Assembly: GCF_013393365.1 (NCBI RefSeq) | Contig: NZ_AP022321.1 | Span: 1,874,501 to 1,938,500 of the forward strand | Reading direction: 5' to 3' | DNA: 64,000 nucleotides | Source: Veillonella nakazawae | Lineage (GTDB): Bacteria; Bacillota; Negativicutes; Veillonellales; Veillonellaceae | In this document: piece after piece, positions 26,848 through 33,999 of the stretch | Layout of the letters: every line of letters begins with the position of its first letter | Position numbering within the stretch: position 1 is the first letter of the stretch | Translations under genes and position numbers: made by a program | The notes under the pieces: generated by a model | What the model saw: the letters and a program-made list of their open reading frames with translations, nothing else | The model's database searches: none | Told to the model about the DNA's origin: nothing

Positions 26848-27387
26848 TCATGTTAGAGGAAGAAATTCCATCTTCAAATTATTACTAACAACTAATTCTT
26901 TGAATTTATCAGAAAAAGCCCAAATTAAATCATCATTTATATCTTTTGCACAAAACTCGAAGCCAGATATATTTTCAAAGAATATAGGTGGATAATCGAT
27001 AAATTTCTCTCCATCTATTTCATAAAAATTTGATTTTTCCATATTTACCAATTCAGCAGTTAATTTAATTTTTCCAAGGAAAAATTTAAATTCATCATTC
27101 TTGATTCTAAGTTTAGCCGGAAAAAAATCTAATTCATTTTTTAATTTATCAGCCAATTTATTAATGAAAGTTTCAGAGAACAATAACATCTTAGGAATTG
27201 TTTGAATAAAATCTGTATTAGAAATATTTTTGGAGGTATATCCACTCTGAGCTATAAAAACTGCTTCATCTGTATAATTACCTTTATTGTAATTAATAAA
27301 TTCTACAATTTTTCTATCATCCTGTTTTAAGTCCACATACGCTTCTTCATTATCAACAGCAGAGTATATTTGATAAAGAGTCATCAT
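26848..27387 (-). CDS. Immunity-type protein, possibly Imm43/DUF1629-like
   Basis: A 179-aa protein. The opening LYQIYSAVDNEEAYVDL, the mid-part SETFINKLADKLKNELDFFP, and the end EFCAKDINDDLIWAFSDKFK, ELVVSNNLKMEFL recall Imm43/DUF1629-type immunity proteins (the final sdkFk.lv..N.l pattern). The match is by eye and uncertain. The ATGATG start overlaps the upstream toxin tail. Confidence 0.5.
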   Translation of the reverse strand: MMTLYQIYSAVDNEEAYVDLKQDDRKIVEFINYNKGNYTDEAVFIAQSGYTSKNISNTDFIQTIPKMLLFSETFINKLADKLKNELDFFPAKLRIKNDEFKFFLGKIKLTAELVNMEKSNFYEIDGEKFIDYPPIFFENISGFEFCAKDINDDLIWAFSDKFKELVVSNNLKMEFLPLT

Positions 27388-27545
27388 TTTTTCCTTTCTT
27401 ACTATTACTTTTAGAAATTGGTGCAGTACAAGTATATTTACCGGTCCTAACCCCTTCTCTTAATTTGTTTTGCATTTTTAATATCTCTTCGGTGTTGTCA
27501 AACAATAATTTGATGCCATAACCGCATAGAGGTCGTTGTTATTGT
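27360..27545 (-). pseudogene. Toxin C-terminal scrap
   Basis: EEILKMQNKLREGVRTGKYT, CTAPISKSNSKKGKNDD, running over the start of the 179-aa gene. Basic end with no start and no Rhs core attached. Confidence 0.45.
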
Positions 27546-27547
27546 TA

Positions 27548-27841
27548 TTATAGGTTTCTAATAAAATTAATTTGGTCAGATAAATTATCTTTCTTAAAGA
27601 TAATTCTATTTCCTTTATTATCAGTAACATAAATAATATCTTTAAGTTTCTTGCTTAATTCGCCCAAATCTCCAATAACAAAAAAAACTAATGTATTTGT
27701 TCTATATAAATCATCATTTATCAAATTCCAAACCATCTCAGATCCAGAAATATAGAATAAATCTGAACTATCAGCATTTTGAACATGCCAACCATAATCT
27801 AGTAAGAGGTTTATAAAATTATTTATTAGTTGATAACTCAT
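27548..27841 (-). CDS. Immunity-type protein, unrecognised (97 aa)
   Basis: Small alpha/beta protein: an N-terminal helix INNFINLLLDYGWHVQNADS, a strand NTLVFFVIGDLGELSKKL and a C-terminal NRIIFKKDNLSDQINFI. No family recognised. It sits directly behind a toxin tail (IWSPGG..., 27864-27960), which supports the immunity role. Confidence 0.5.
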   Translation of the reverse strand: MSYQLINNFINLLLDYGWHVQNADSSDLFYISGSEMVWNLINDDLYRTNTLVFFVIGDLGELSKKLKDIIYVTDNKGNRIIFKKDNLSDQINFIRNL

Positions 27842-27863
27842 CCTTATTTCCTTTGTAATTTTT

Positions 27864-27960
27864 CTAGAAAAATCCTTTAGGTACAGTCACAGCTGATTTT
27901 CCTAATCCTTTTAATATCGTTTCTTTAGATATATTTGCTCCTCCAGGTGACCAAATATCG
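27864..27960 (-). pseudogene. Toxin C-terminal scrap
   Basis: ADIWSPGGANISKETILKGL, GKSAVTVPKGFF and TAG. A typical toxin end, open only for about 32 codons, 22 bases before the 97-aa gene. Confidence 0.5.
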
Positions 27961-27963
27961 GCA

Positions 27964-28389
27964 CTATTTATCATATATTTCCAAATTTTCTAATTTCCCT
28001 TCATAGGTTATTTGAGCAGATATTTCCATATCAGGAAGAAACAAATTAGAATAGTATATAAATACTAAATCATCAAAATATGCTGTAATATTCATAATTC
28101 TTAAGTCATTTGCTAATTCTTTATTATCGGACTCCATTGATTCATAATCACTTTGCTCATAACAGGCTTGATTAATCTCTATTGAGATTTCTCTTATTAA
28201 ATCATCAATGTTTATTTGTTTAAAAAAGCTCTCTATCTTATCAAGAATTGGATGAATTTGGCTTTCTCTTTGTATATCTCCTGATTCATCATCAATAAAA
28301 ATGGTTATATCTTGCGGTTGCCTACCACTAGGCGATAAAGATATTAAAGCAGTAGCTTTACCGTCATTAATTTTTAAATTTTTAATCAT
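27964..28389 (-). CDS. Immunity-type protein, unrecognised (141 aa)
   Basis: Beta-rich start (KINDGKATALISLSPSGRQP, DITIFIDDESGDIQ), central helix (ILDKIESFFKQINIDDLIRE) and beta-rich end (NITAYFDDLVFIYYSNLFLP). The layout recalls DUF2004/DUF6985-type immunity proteins but I cannot name a family. Its start codon lies inside the end of a fused Rhs scrap. Confidence 0.5.
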   Translation of the reverse strand: MIKNLKINDGKATALISLSPSGRQPQDITIFIDDESGDIQRESQIHPILDKIESFFKQINIDDLIREISIEINQACYEQSDYESMESDNKELANDLRIMNITAYFDDLVFIYYSNLFLPDMEISAQITYEGKLENLEIYDK

Positions 28390-28709
28390 GGATTAAATCC
28401 TTTCTAGGCGGTATGCCGATTTGGTCGTTGTGGAAATAGGCAGCTGCCGTCCCAAACGAAGTAGGTGCGTTTCGGGTCAGTGCTCGTCCAGGCGAGTTTG
28501 TCGTGGCGGTCTTTAGAAAGGCGGCATCCGAATGGGGCGTAGGCGTATATCCAAATTTCGGTATTGCCGGCGGACTTTTTGATTTCAGCACGGACGAGCT
28601 GGTTTTCTAAATCGTATTGGTAATATTGGTTCTCGCCATTAGTCAACTGGCGGTAGATCAGGTTGCCCAGTGCGTCGTAGATGTAGCGGAGGTTGAACAC
28701 AGCACACAA
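28382..28709 (-). pseudogene. Two Rhs core pieces fused by deletion
   Basis: The first frame gives YIYDALGNLIYRQLTNGENQ, YDLENQLVRAEIKKSAGNTE, IYAYAPFGCRLSKDRHDK and KRTYFVWDGS; a second frame takes over with AYFHNDQIGIPPRKDLIHD. In an intact core these parts are about 45 residues apart. Everything after them, including the toxin, is gone. Confidence 0.7.
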
Positions 28710-28752
28710 CCTACTTCGAGACTGGAGGTTTTATACGAGCTACGGCTTGCTT
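28705..28752. repeat. Cassette-end repeat, copy 8
   Basis: ACCTACTTCGAGACTGGAGG, TTTTATACGAGCTACGGC, TTGCT. Seven bases before the stop codon of the SUKH gene at 28759. Confidence 0.75.
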
Positions 28753-28758
28753 TAATTA

Positions 28759-29352
28759 TTAAACTGGAATCATTCTACTAAAGCAATCATATAGATTTTT
28801 ACCAATTAAATAGATATTTTGGAATTTTACTTCTTCAGGCATTTGTACACCAAATTCATCAAAATAATCTTCTTCATCCCATTCATTTTCATGATCCCAA
28901 TAGAAAATTTGTCCAATTCTTTCTCCTTGAGTACATAGACAAATTAAATCACCAAATTCATTACTTGATATTGGTAGAAAATTATCTGGTATTCTATTTT
29001 TGTATTTTTCAAGCCTTTCACTAATTTGGGAGTTTTTTTGGTAGTTTATATTTTCACCATAAAAAAAGCCTAAATCACCACCATTCCATTCGATATTACC
29101 ACCCACAGGAATATCGTCATCAGGATAACAATATTCAGGCAAATTACTATATGGTGTTAACTTAAATTCTTTTATAAATCCTGTCTCTCCACCAAATAAT
29201 TCAAGATAATCCAAATAATCTGAAAATTCTTCTTTAGTAATATCTAAAAATTTAGACATTGATTTTCTAGATGTAGGAATCAGTGGTTCAAATGTAAACC
29301 TTTGAACTCCACCCATTTTCTCAACTAAACTCTTAATTTTCATTTTCATCAC
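28759..29352 (-). CDS. SUKH-like immunity protein, intact paralog of 25490-26086
   Basis: A 197-aa protein with SEFSDYL-type SUKH features: KEEFSDYLDYLELFGGETGF, LPEYCYPDDDIPVGGNIEWN, GGDLGFFYGENINYQ, PDNFLPISSNEFGDLICLCT, IGQIFYWDHENEWDEEDYFD. The order NFLPI...GD.I.....G..iGqifyWdHE.E is characteristic of SMI1/KNR4 proteins. Start ATGATGAAAATG offers three codons; the paralog supports the later ones. A short toxin tail resembling that of the paralog's cassette lies upstream. Confidence 0.75.
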   Translation of the reverse strand: MMKMKIKSLVEKMGGVQRFTFEPLIPTSRKSMSKFLDITKEEFSDYLDYLELFGGETGFIKEFKLTPYSNLPEYCYPDDDIPVGGNIEWNGGDLGFFYGENINYQKNSQISERLEKYKNRIPDNFLPISSNEFGDLICLCTQGERIGQIFYWDHENEWDEEDYFDEFGVQMPEEVKFQNIYLIGKNLYDCFSRMIPV

Positions 29353-29379
29353 TCCTTTCAGTTATAATTTGTCAAATAA

Positions 29380-29421
29380 TCAACATTTCTTATTAGGTCG
29401 TTTATTACACATAGTACATGT
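29380..29421 (-). pseudogene. Toxin C-terminal scrap (13 codons)
   Basis: CTMCNKRPNKKC and TGA. It matches the end MHNKQPKKKC of the HNH-type toxin at 26118, and lies the same distance upstream of the paralogous immunity gene, so both cassettes derive from one toxin type. Confidence 0.5.
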
Positions 29422-29468
29422 ATGTATTCCACATATGCGTTACATTAAAACTAAAAATTTCATGTAGA

Positions 29469-29687
29469 CTAAGAATTTCTTAAATCAGGAAGGATAATAG
29501 GTTTGTAACTAAGTACTTTATCAGCTATTTCCTCGGAGCTCATGTTTGTCCAATATATATAATCTGATATATTTGGATCTGTGACCAAATTTACTAATTT
29601 TTCAAGAAATACAGCTTCATCCTCTTCTGAACCTTCAAAATTTCTTAACTGATCAATCAGTTTGATTAAATATAATCTATCCAACAT
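29469..29687 (-). CDS. Immunity protein of the DNase-colicin/pyocin immunity type
   Basis: A 72-aa acidic protein from the ATG at 29687 after GAGGATAGG. LYLIKLIDQLRNFEGSEEDE, VNLVTDPNISDYIYWTNMSS and EEIADKVLSYKPI follow the bacteriocin immunity pattern (L..i......E....lv.hP..sdyIyyp....pe.iv..v..), in which a helical acidic face binds a DNase. This suggests a colicin-like HNH DNase was the lost toxin. An Rhs end scrap overlaps its 5' side. Confidence 0.65.
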   Translation of the reverse strand: MLDRLYLIKLIDQLRNFEGSEEDEAVFLEKLVNLVTDPNISDYIYWTNMSSEEIADKVLSYKPIILPDLRNS

Positions 29688-29699
29688 AATCCTATCCTC

Positions 29700-29760
29700 T
29701 TCCATAAAGATTATCCCCACCCAACAGCCCAATCGGATCCTGATTCACAAACCGACCGAC
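29700..29760 (-). pseudogene. Rhs end scrap
   Basis: [20 protein letters not shown], the conserved end of the core, directly upstream of the DNase-immunity-like gene. The toxin part is absent. Confidence 0.7.
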
Positions 29761-29814
29761 CGTCCTGACCATATTTGTAGGCGGTTTTGGCCTAGATAGT
29801 TAAAGAACCAATAT

Positions 29815-29851
29815 TTCAGACGACTTCGAAAAATGATTGAGGTCGTCTGAA
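29815..29851. repeat. Inverted uptake-sequence pair
   Basis: TTCAGACGACTT at 29815-29826 and an exact AGGTCGTCTGAA at 29840-29851, a hairpin with a 13-base loop. Same dialect as 20477 and 33648. Confidence 0.8.
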
Positions 29852-29924
29852 AAACAGAAACGGTGTGCGAACCACATACACTCTACATTAGGACTGAAGG
29901 CTTTGTGCGGGCTACGACTTGCTT
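29852..29924. repeat. Cassette-end repeat, copy 9
   Basis: ACAGAAACGGTGTGCGAACC, ACATACACTCTACATTAGGA, CTGAAGGCTTTGTGC, GGGCTACGACTTGCT, downstream of the 176-aa gene and joined directly to the uptake hairpin. Confidence 0.8.
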
Positions 29925-29947
29925 AATAAATTTATTGAATATTCCAA

Positions 29948-30463
29948 TTAAAAATACTTATATGGATAAACATCAAACAAATTATTACTTATACTATTTA
30001 CTGAATATATAAACTCACTTTTTATATTATCCGTAAGTGTCTCTCCTTCATCTAATAGGTGCTCTAAATCTCTGTATAACAAAGCCACCTGGATAAATTG
30101 TGAGAAATCTATCCCTAAATTTGTAAAGCCAGATCTGGTATACTCTCCAGCATCATGATTATAATGGAAAATGGTATTATCTATTTTATTTAAAAACCAT
30201 CCATCTCCCTGTCCTGCTTGTCCAATACTCCAAAAACACCTTGATATTTCGGGATAATTACACTCTAGGTATCTATTTTCATTTAAAGCCTCTTCATAAT
30301 TAAAAAGAGAAATATCAGGTATTATTTCTACTTCCTGATACTTAGCAATAAATAACAAATAGTTATTATCCAGCTTAGGAAGTTTATCTAACTTTTTAAT
30401 TTCTACTTTACGCTTAATACATATATTAAAAAAATCCTCGGGAAATAATTTTGATTTGAACAT
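29948..30463 (-). CDS. SUKH-like immunity protein (171 aa)
   Basis: Start ATG at 30463 after GGAGG; the open frame reaches 30478. An N-terminal part FPEDFFNICIKRKVEIKKLD is followed by the SUKH-type centre CFWSIGQAGQGDGWFLNKID, NTIFHYNHDAGEYTRSGFTN and the helix QFIQVALLYRDLEHLLDEGE. The GqGDgWF...I...i..YdHd.Ge pattern is typical of SMI1/KNR4 relatives. A stray Rhs N-terminal piece lies just upstream. Confidence 0.65.
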   Translation of the reverse strand: MFKSKLFPEDFFNICIKRKVEIKKLDKLPKLDNNYLLFIAKYQEVEIIPDISLFNYEEALNENRYLECNYPEISRCFWSIGQAGQGDGWFLNKIDNTIFHYNHDAGEYTRSGFTNLGIDFSQFIQVALLYRDLEHLLDEGETLTDNIKSEFIYSVNSISNNLFDVYPYKYF

Positions 30464-30482
30464 AAAAGTATCCTCCATAAAT

Positions 30483-30545
30483 CACAAACCATGTATCGGA
30501 TTCACCGGCCGACCGACGCCCACCGCACCTTTGAAGGCCGGGAAG
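30483..30545 (-). pseudogene. Piece of an Rhs N-terminal region
   Basis: FKGAVGVGRPVNPIHGL and a stop. GRPVNPxxG is the usual opening of the Rhs N-terminal domain, not of the C-terminal end, so this scrap came from a different part of an Rhs gene than all others here. Confidence 0.45.
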
Positions 30546-31649
30546 TTATAAATAAAGTTGGATAGTACTTGTTATTTTTTTTTGTGTTTCAACACTAATT
30601 TCCTGGTTAAAATTTTGGATTAATTTTAAAAAATCAATAATTAATTTGATTTGAGTAGTGTTAAATATCGTACTTTGGTTTCTTAGGGCAATATATAAAA
30701 ATTCAACAACGTAACCATATAAATGAAATTTAGATAAATTAGAAAAAATATATTTTAAACAGCAAGGAGTAAAATATAATAAAGCCTTATTAGTAAAAGC
30801 TTGCCACTCTAGTGATTCAAGTATTGAGAGAAAATCATCGTATGTAATCTCAATCCAAGTTTTAGTAGATAGTTGCGTTATAGAAAATATATAAGAGTTA
30901 TCACTATCATCAAAACTTATGATGTTATTTTTATCAACTTTGAAAACTGGAAAAGTAGGCTTAATTTTTTCCTCTAGATAATTTCGTTCTTGTATATATT
31001 TTACCTCCATAAGAAATTTTTCAAATTCACAACATAGTCCTAAGTCTTTGATAAACGTGGAAATATATTCTAAAAAATCATAAATTATATTGATTTCATC
31101 TTTGGCTAAAGATTGCAGTAAATTAAATAATTCACTTACTTCTCCTTGGGATATATTAGAATAATAGCTAAATAATTCTATGAAACAATCATTATCTATA
31201 CTAGGATTTTCTATCGAGCTTAGTAAAAGTGTATTTAAATGTAAAGCATTTTCATTTTTTTGTTTATCTGACATTTGATTTTTAATTAATAGTTTTACTA
31301 TCTTCTCTTTATTTTCGCTGGATGAGTTAATTGCAATTCTAACGGCATTTTCTCCAAATTCATTTTGTATATTTTTATCAGAACCATTATCAAGAAGTAA
31401 TTTCACCATTTCTATATTTCCAAACATACATGCATAATGTAGGGGAGTATATCCCAAGTCCCCTTTAAGATCGATCAATGCTCCATTTTGAAGAAATACA
31501 AGAGCATCATTTAAAGAATTATTTCTAGCTGCAATATGTAAAACTGTATCATCCATACCTCCTACTTGATTTATATCTTTAATAGTGTCACCAAAAAAAT
31601 CAGGATGCATCTCATATTTTTTTAAAATACATAATAATTCTTTTTCCAT
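30546..31649 (-). CDS. Ankyrin-repeat protein fused to a second immunity-type domain
   Basis: A 367-aa protein. Residues 30-130 hold three ankyrin repeats (DTVLHIAARNNSLNDALVFL, YTPLHYACMFGNIEMVKLLL, GENAVRIAINSSSENKEKIV). A helical linker follows, and residues 255-365 form another unit: KTWIEITYDDFLSILESLEW, ALLYFTPCCLKYIFSNLSKF, TQIKLIIDFLKLI, resembling DUF6714-type immunity proteins (lp.fl...l then t..Q...i..fL). The ankyrin part is related to 32704-33093. It looks like two immunity modules in one chain, about three times the usual size here. Confidence 0.65.
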   Translation of the reverse strand: MEKELLCILKKYEMHPDFFGDTIKDINQVGGMDDTVLHIAARNNSLNDALVFLQNGALIDLKGDLGYTPLHYACMFGNIEMVKLLLDNGSDKNIQNEFGENAVRIAINSSSENKEKIVKLLIKNQMSDKQKNENALHLNTLLLSSIENPSIDNDCFIELFSYYSNISQGEVSELFNLLQSLAKDEINIIYDFLEYISTFIKDLGLCCEFEKFLMEVKYIQERNYLEEKIKPTFPVFKVDKNNIISFDDSDNSYIFSITQLSTKTWIEITYDDFLSILESLEWQAFTNKALLYFTPCCLKYIFSNLSKFHLYGYVVEFLYIALRNQSTIFNTTQIKLIIDFLKLIQNFNQEISVETQKKITSTIQLYL

Positions 31650-31693
31650 TAATAATACCCATATTCCTGCATCAGCTACGACTGCTAAAGTAA

Positions 31694-31975
31694 TTACAAC
31701 TCCTCAGCCCACAACCCAATTGGATCCTGATTCACAAACCGTCCGGCCTCAGGCTCGTAATATCTCATCAGGTTGTAATGCAGCCCTGTTTCTTTATCAA
31801 AGTATTGGTTTTGCAATCTAAACGGCTGGTGCGCATTCTTGTAAACCCGCTCATCTTTTTTCAGACGACCCCAGGCGGTGTATTCGCCGAACCACAAGAG
31901 GTTACCGTGGATGTCGGTCATCTCTCTTGGGATGCCGAACGGGTCGTAGGCGTAGCGGCGGTTAAGTACGGTACC
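31694..31975 (-). pseudogene. Rhs core end scrap
   Basis: From [18 protein letters not shown], internal deletion, [70 protein letters not shown] and stop. After PIGLW a frameshift destroys the toxin joint. TTCAGACGACCC is encoded at 31860-31871. Confidence 0.75.
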
Positions 31976-31979
31976 AAAA

Positions 31980-31991
31980 AGGTCATCTGAA
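31980..31991 (+). other. Near-exact uptake sequence AGGTCATCTGAA
   Basis: One base off AGGTCGTCTGAA. The flanks (ACCAAAA before, AAATATCGAATC after) repeat those of the copy at 33648 and, on the right, 20477. It lies 12 bases from the stop of the second TPR gene, just as at 20477. Confidence 0.75.
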
Positions 31992-32002
31992 AATATCGAA
32001 TC

Positions 32003-32455
32003 TTACTTTTTGGTTTTTTTCTTAGGATTTAATTCTTCTTTACGTTGCTTATAAAATTGCCAATATTTTTTGTCTTCCATAGAGAAAGGTGTGTAACGTA
32101 GCTCATTATAAGTTAGGTCAAAATATTTATAGGCATTTTCCATATCACCCAATTCGTAATAAACGATTCCTGTCCATATAAACACACCTGCTGCAGGTTC
32201 ATCTTTTCGTGCCTCAAGTGCAACTAACATCCACTCAAGGGCTTTTTGATAATCACCTAATTTTTTATAACTTTCTGAAATACCACAGGCGATTGCCGAA
32301 GTAGGCTCAACGAATTGAGTGGCTGGTTTGGGTAAAAGTTCCCATGCTTGATTCAGAATATCAATGCTTTCCTCCGGCGTAGTTGCATCATTTGAGTTAC
32401 ATACAAAATCATTGATTTTTTTGTTTAATTCATAATTTACTTGATCTAAATACAT
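32003..32455 (-). CDS. TPR-type immunity protein, paralog B
   Basis: A 150-aa paralog of 20500-20952 with the same TPR layout: GISESYKKLGDYQKALEWML, GIVYYELGDMENAYKYFDLT, and the nearly identical end EDKKYWQFYKQRKEELNPKK. Middle parts differ strongly, as expected of immunity proteins diverging with their toxins. An Rhs scrap, not a toxin tail, lies upstream. Confidence 0.7.
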   Translation of the reverse strand: MYLDQVNYELNKKINDFVCNSNDATTPEESIDILNQAWELLPKPATQFVEPTSAIACGISESYKKLGDYQKALEWMLVALEARKDEPAAGVFIWTGIVYYELGDMENAYKYFDLTYNELRYTPFSMEDKKYWQFYKQRKEELNPKKKTKK

Positions 32456-32489
32456 AATTTATCCTTCTTATGTGCATTCTTTAAAGAGT

Positions 32490-32633
32490 ATTTATTACCA
32501 TGTTGGTCCGGTTGTGTACCTGTTCCAAGGGTTATAGCTATAGGAATCGGTGTAGATATAGGTATATCTACCATCCGGCTGAACTTTCTGCAAGAGGTAA
32601 CTGCCGTCCCAAACAAATCCGGTTTCCTCTTCG
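32490..32633 (-). pseudogene. Rhs core scrap
   Basis: FEEETGFVWDGSYLLQKVQP, DGRYTYIYTDSYSYNPWNRY, TTGPTW, a piece of YD core upstream of the part kept in most scraps. It is followed at once by the TPR gene, so the region between was deleted. Confidence 0.7.
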
Positions 32634-32669
32634 AAGCCGTCTGAAACTTCTTCGTTTTTCAGACGGCCT
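32634..32669. repeat. Inverted uptake-sequence pair (hairpin)
   Basis: AAGCCGTCTGAA at 32634-32645 (perfect 10-mer core) and TTCAGACGGCCT at 32658-32669 (exact AGGCCGTCTGAA on the minus strand), a 12-base loop. It follows the stop of the ankyrin gene at 32704 and can act as its terminator. Confidence 0.85.
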
Positions 32670-32703
32670 TAATGTTTTATCAGGTTTCTATTAAATATGT
32701 AAC

Positions 32704-33093
32704 TTATTGTTTGTAATATCCCATTAGGTTTCTAATTTCTTTAGATTTCTTTTTATCGTGATATTCTTCAGATGTATAATGTTTTGCATCATATCCAAAC
32801 TCATTTTTTATATTTGTTTTAGCTCCATTTTTTAAAAGAATTTCAATAATATCAAGATTTCCATGAAGACAAGCATTTTGAATAGGAGTGAAATTTAATT
32901 CACCTTGTTGATTGACATTTGCTCCATTTTCTATTAATAGAATAACATCTTTTTTAGATTGGGAATTAACTGCTAAATTTAATAATGCTTCTCCCATAGA
33001 TCCTAAGTCATGTACGGAGGTTATAGGACTATGATTCAAAAAACTAGGGAAATCCTGATATTTAAAAAAAAGATTTTTCAAGGAATTATTCAT
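32704..33093 (-). CDS. Ankyrin-repeat immunity protein (129 aa)
   Basis: Short ankyrin protein: GEALLNLAVNSQSKKDVILL, IENGANVNQQGELNFTPIQN, ACLHGNLDIIEILLKNGAKT, then a short tail. The repeats match the first part of 30546-31649 (HGNLDIIEILLKNGAKTNIK against FGNIEMVKLLLDNGSDKNIQ). Ankyrin immunity genes are known beside several peptidase and nuclease toxins. A toxin scrap lies upstream. Confidence 0.7.
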   Translation of the reverse strand: MNNSLKNLFFKYQDFPSFLNHSPITSVHDLGSMGEALLNLAVNSQSKKDVILLIENGANVNQQGELNFTPIQNACLHGNLDIIEILLKNGAKTNIKNEFGYDAKHYTSEEYHDKKKSKEIRNLMGYYKQ

Positions 33094-33109
33094 AATTTAG
33101 CCTCATAAA

Positions 33110-33350
33110 GAATTTATTTAGTATATTCAGATTTTGCTTTTTCTTTTAAAGCATCTAGCCTATTTTAACAACCATTTATTTTGATTGTATGTCTCCAGGG
33201 TTACATTTTTCTGTCCCAATTAGTTATAACTCGATACATCTTTTGGCATGATTAATTTGCGCACTTAGAGTTGCGCATATAGACGCTTGAGGTGGTACTG
33301 GGGTATCACAAAACCTTTTCGCTAGTTGATATTCTCGATCACGTTTATCA
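33110..33350 (-). pseudogene. Toxin C-terminal region with several stops
   Basis: DKRDREYQLAKRFCDTPVPP, CATLSAQINHAKRCIEL, stop, LIGTEKCNPGDIQSK, then more stops. The pattern LAKxFCDTP...C..L...I.HAkrCIELY...w.k.w.PG.h recurs as the end of Rhs-associated toxins with conserved cysteines. Decayed. Confidence 0.55.
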
Positions 33351-33399
33351 GATTTATTATTTTTTTATTTGCTTTGTTAAACAATTATTGTAACTTTGC

Positions 33400-33600
33400 A
33401 AAACACTCTAAAGGGATTTAATCCTAGAAAATCTACCCAATTTACGATACTAAATGCATAAGTATAAAAATTTGTACCTCCTAAATATTTAATAGGATCC
33501 TGATTCACAAACCGCCCGGCCTCTGGCTCGTAATAACGCATCAGGTTGTAATGCAGCCCCGTCTTACGGTCGACATATTGGTTTTGCAGGTGGAAAGCTT
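33400..33600 (-). pseudogene. Rhs core end scrap
   Basis: [35 protein letters not shown], then [32 protein letters not shown]. This is the only copy that runs intact through the GG.N.Y.Y....W.D..GL joint. It is joined at its 5' side to a piece ending at the uptake sequence at 33648. Confidence 0.7.
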
Positions 33601-33647
33601 ACTGAATGTAGATATAGGCGTAGTGACGGTTAAGTACGGCACCAAAA

Positions 33648-33659
33648 AGGTCGTCTGAA
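33648..33659 (+). other. Exact uptake sequence AGGTCGTCTGAA at a broken cassette boundary
   Basis: Perfect 12-mer in the same context as 31980 (ACCAAAA before, AAATAT after). Ten bases later the IS3-type end begins, so whatever cassette once followed is gone. Confidence 0.8.
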
Positions 33660-33668
33660 AATATTGAT

Positions 33669-33996
33669 CTGCACCCATTTTCCTGGACACATATTATTTA
33701 CTAGCCTAAACACATGGATGCTTCCCTGTATTTTACAGGAGGCATCCATTTTATTTTTTTCTGGATCCTTTTGTTGTTGTAATAATTAATGTATTCTTCT
33801 ATCGTTACTGCAAAAGCATTAAATAATATATATTCTTTTTCAAAACCATAATATATTTCTGTTTTCAATCTACCAAAAAAGGTTTCTATCACAGAGTTAT
33901 CATAACAATTTCCTTTTCAATTGCTTTACTTTTAAATTCATAACTATATCTCATTAAAATACCCCCTTTACTGGTTATCCAGTAAAGGGGGTAGAT
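33669..33996 (-). mobile_element. Internally deleted IS3/IS150-family element
   Basis: The left end CTGCACCC-N7-TGGACAC (33669-33690) and a right end CTACCCCCTTTACTGG read inward from about 33996 are imperfect inverted repeats. Inside, the first codons of the small transposase subunit (MRYSYEFKSKAIE, start at 33953) run into the end of the DDE transposase: KGNCYDNSVIETFFGRLKTE, then EYINYYNNKRIQKKIKWMPP. KGNCYDNS-x-x-ExFF and YIxYYNxxRIQ are typical of IS150-type OrfB. The catalytic D-D region is deleted. It forms the right edge of the island. Confidence 0.7.
33961..33992. repeat. Perfect palindrome in the IS right end
   Basis: ACCCCCTTTACTGG and CCAGTAAAGGGGGT form a 14-bp stem around TTAT, between the IS remnant's first codons and the right direct repeat. 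A stem at an IS end may block outside transcription. Confidence 0.7.
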
Positions 33997-33999
33997 ATC

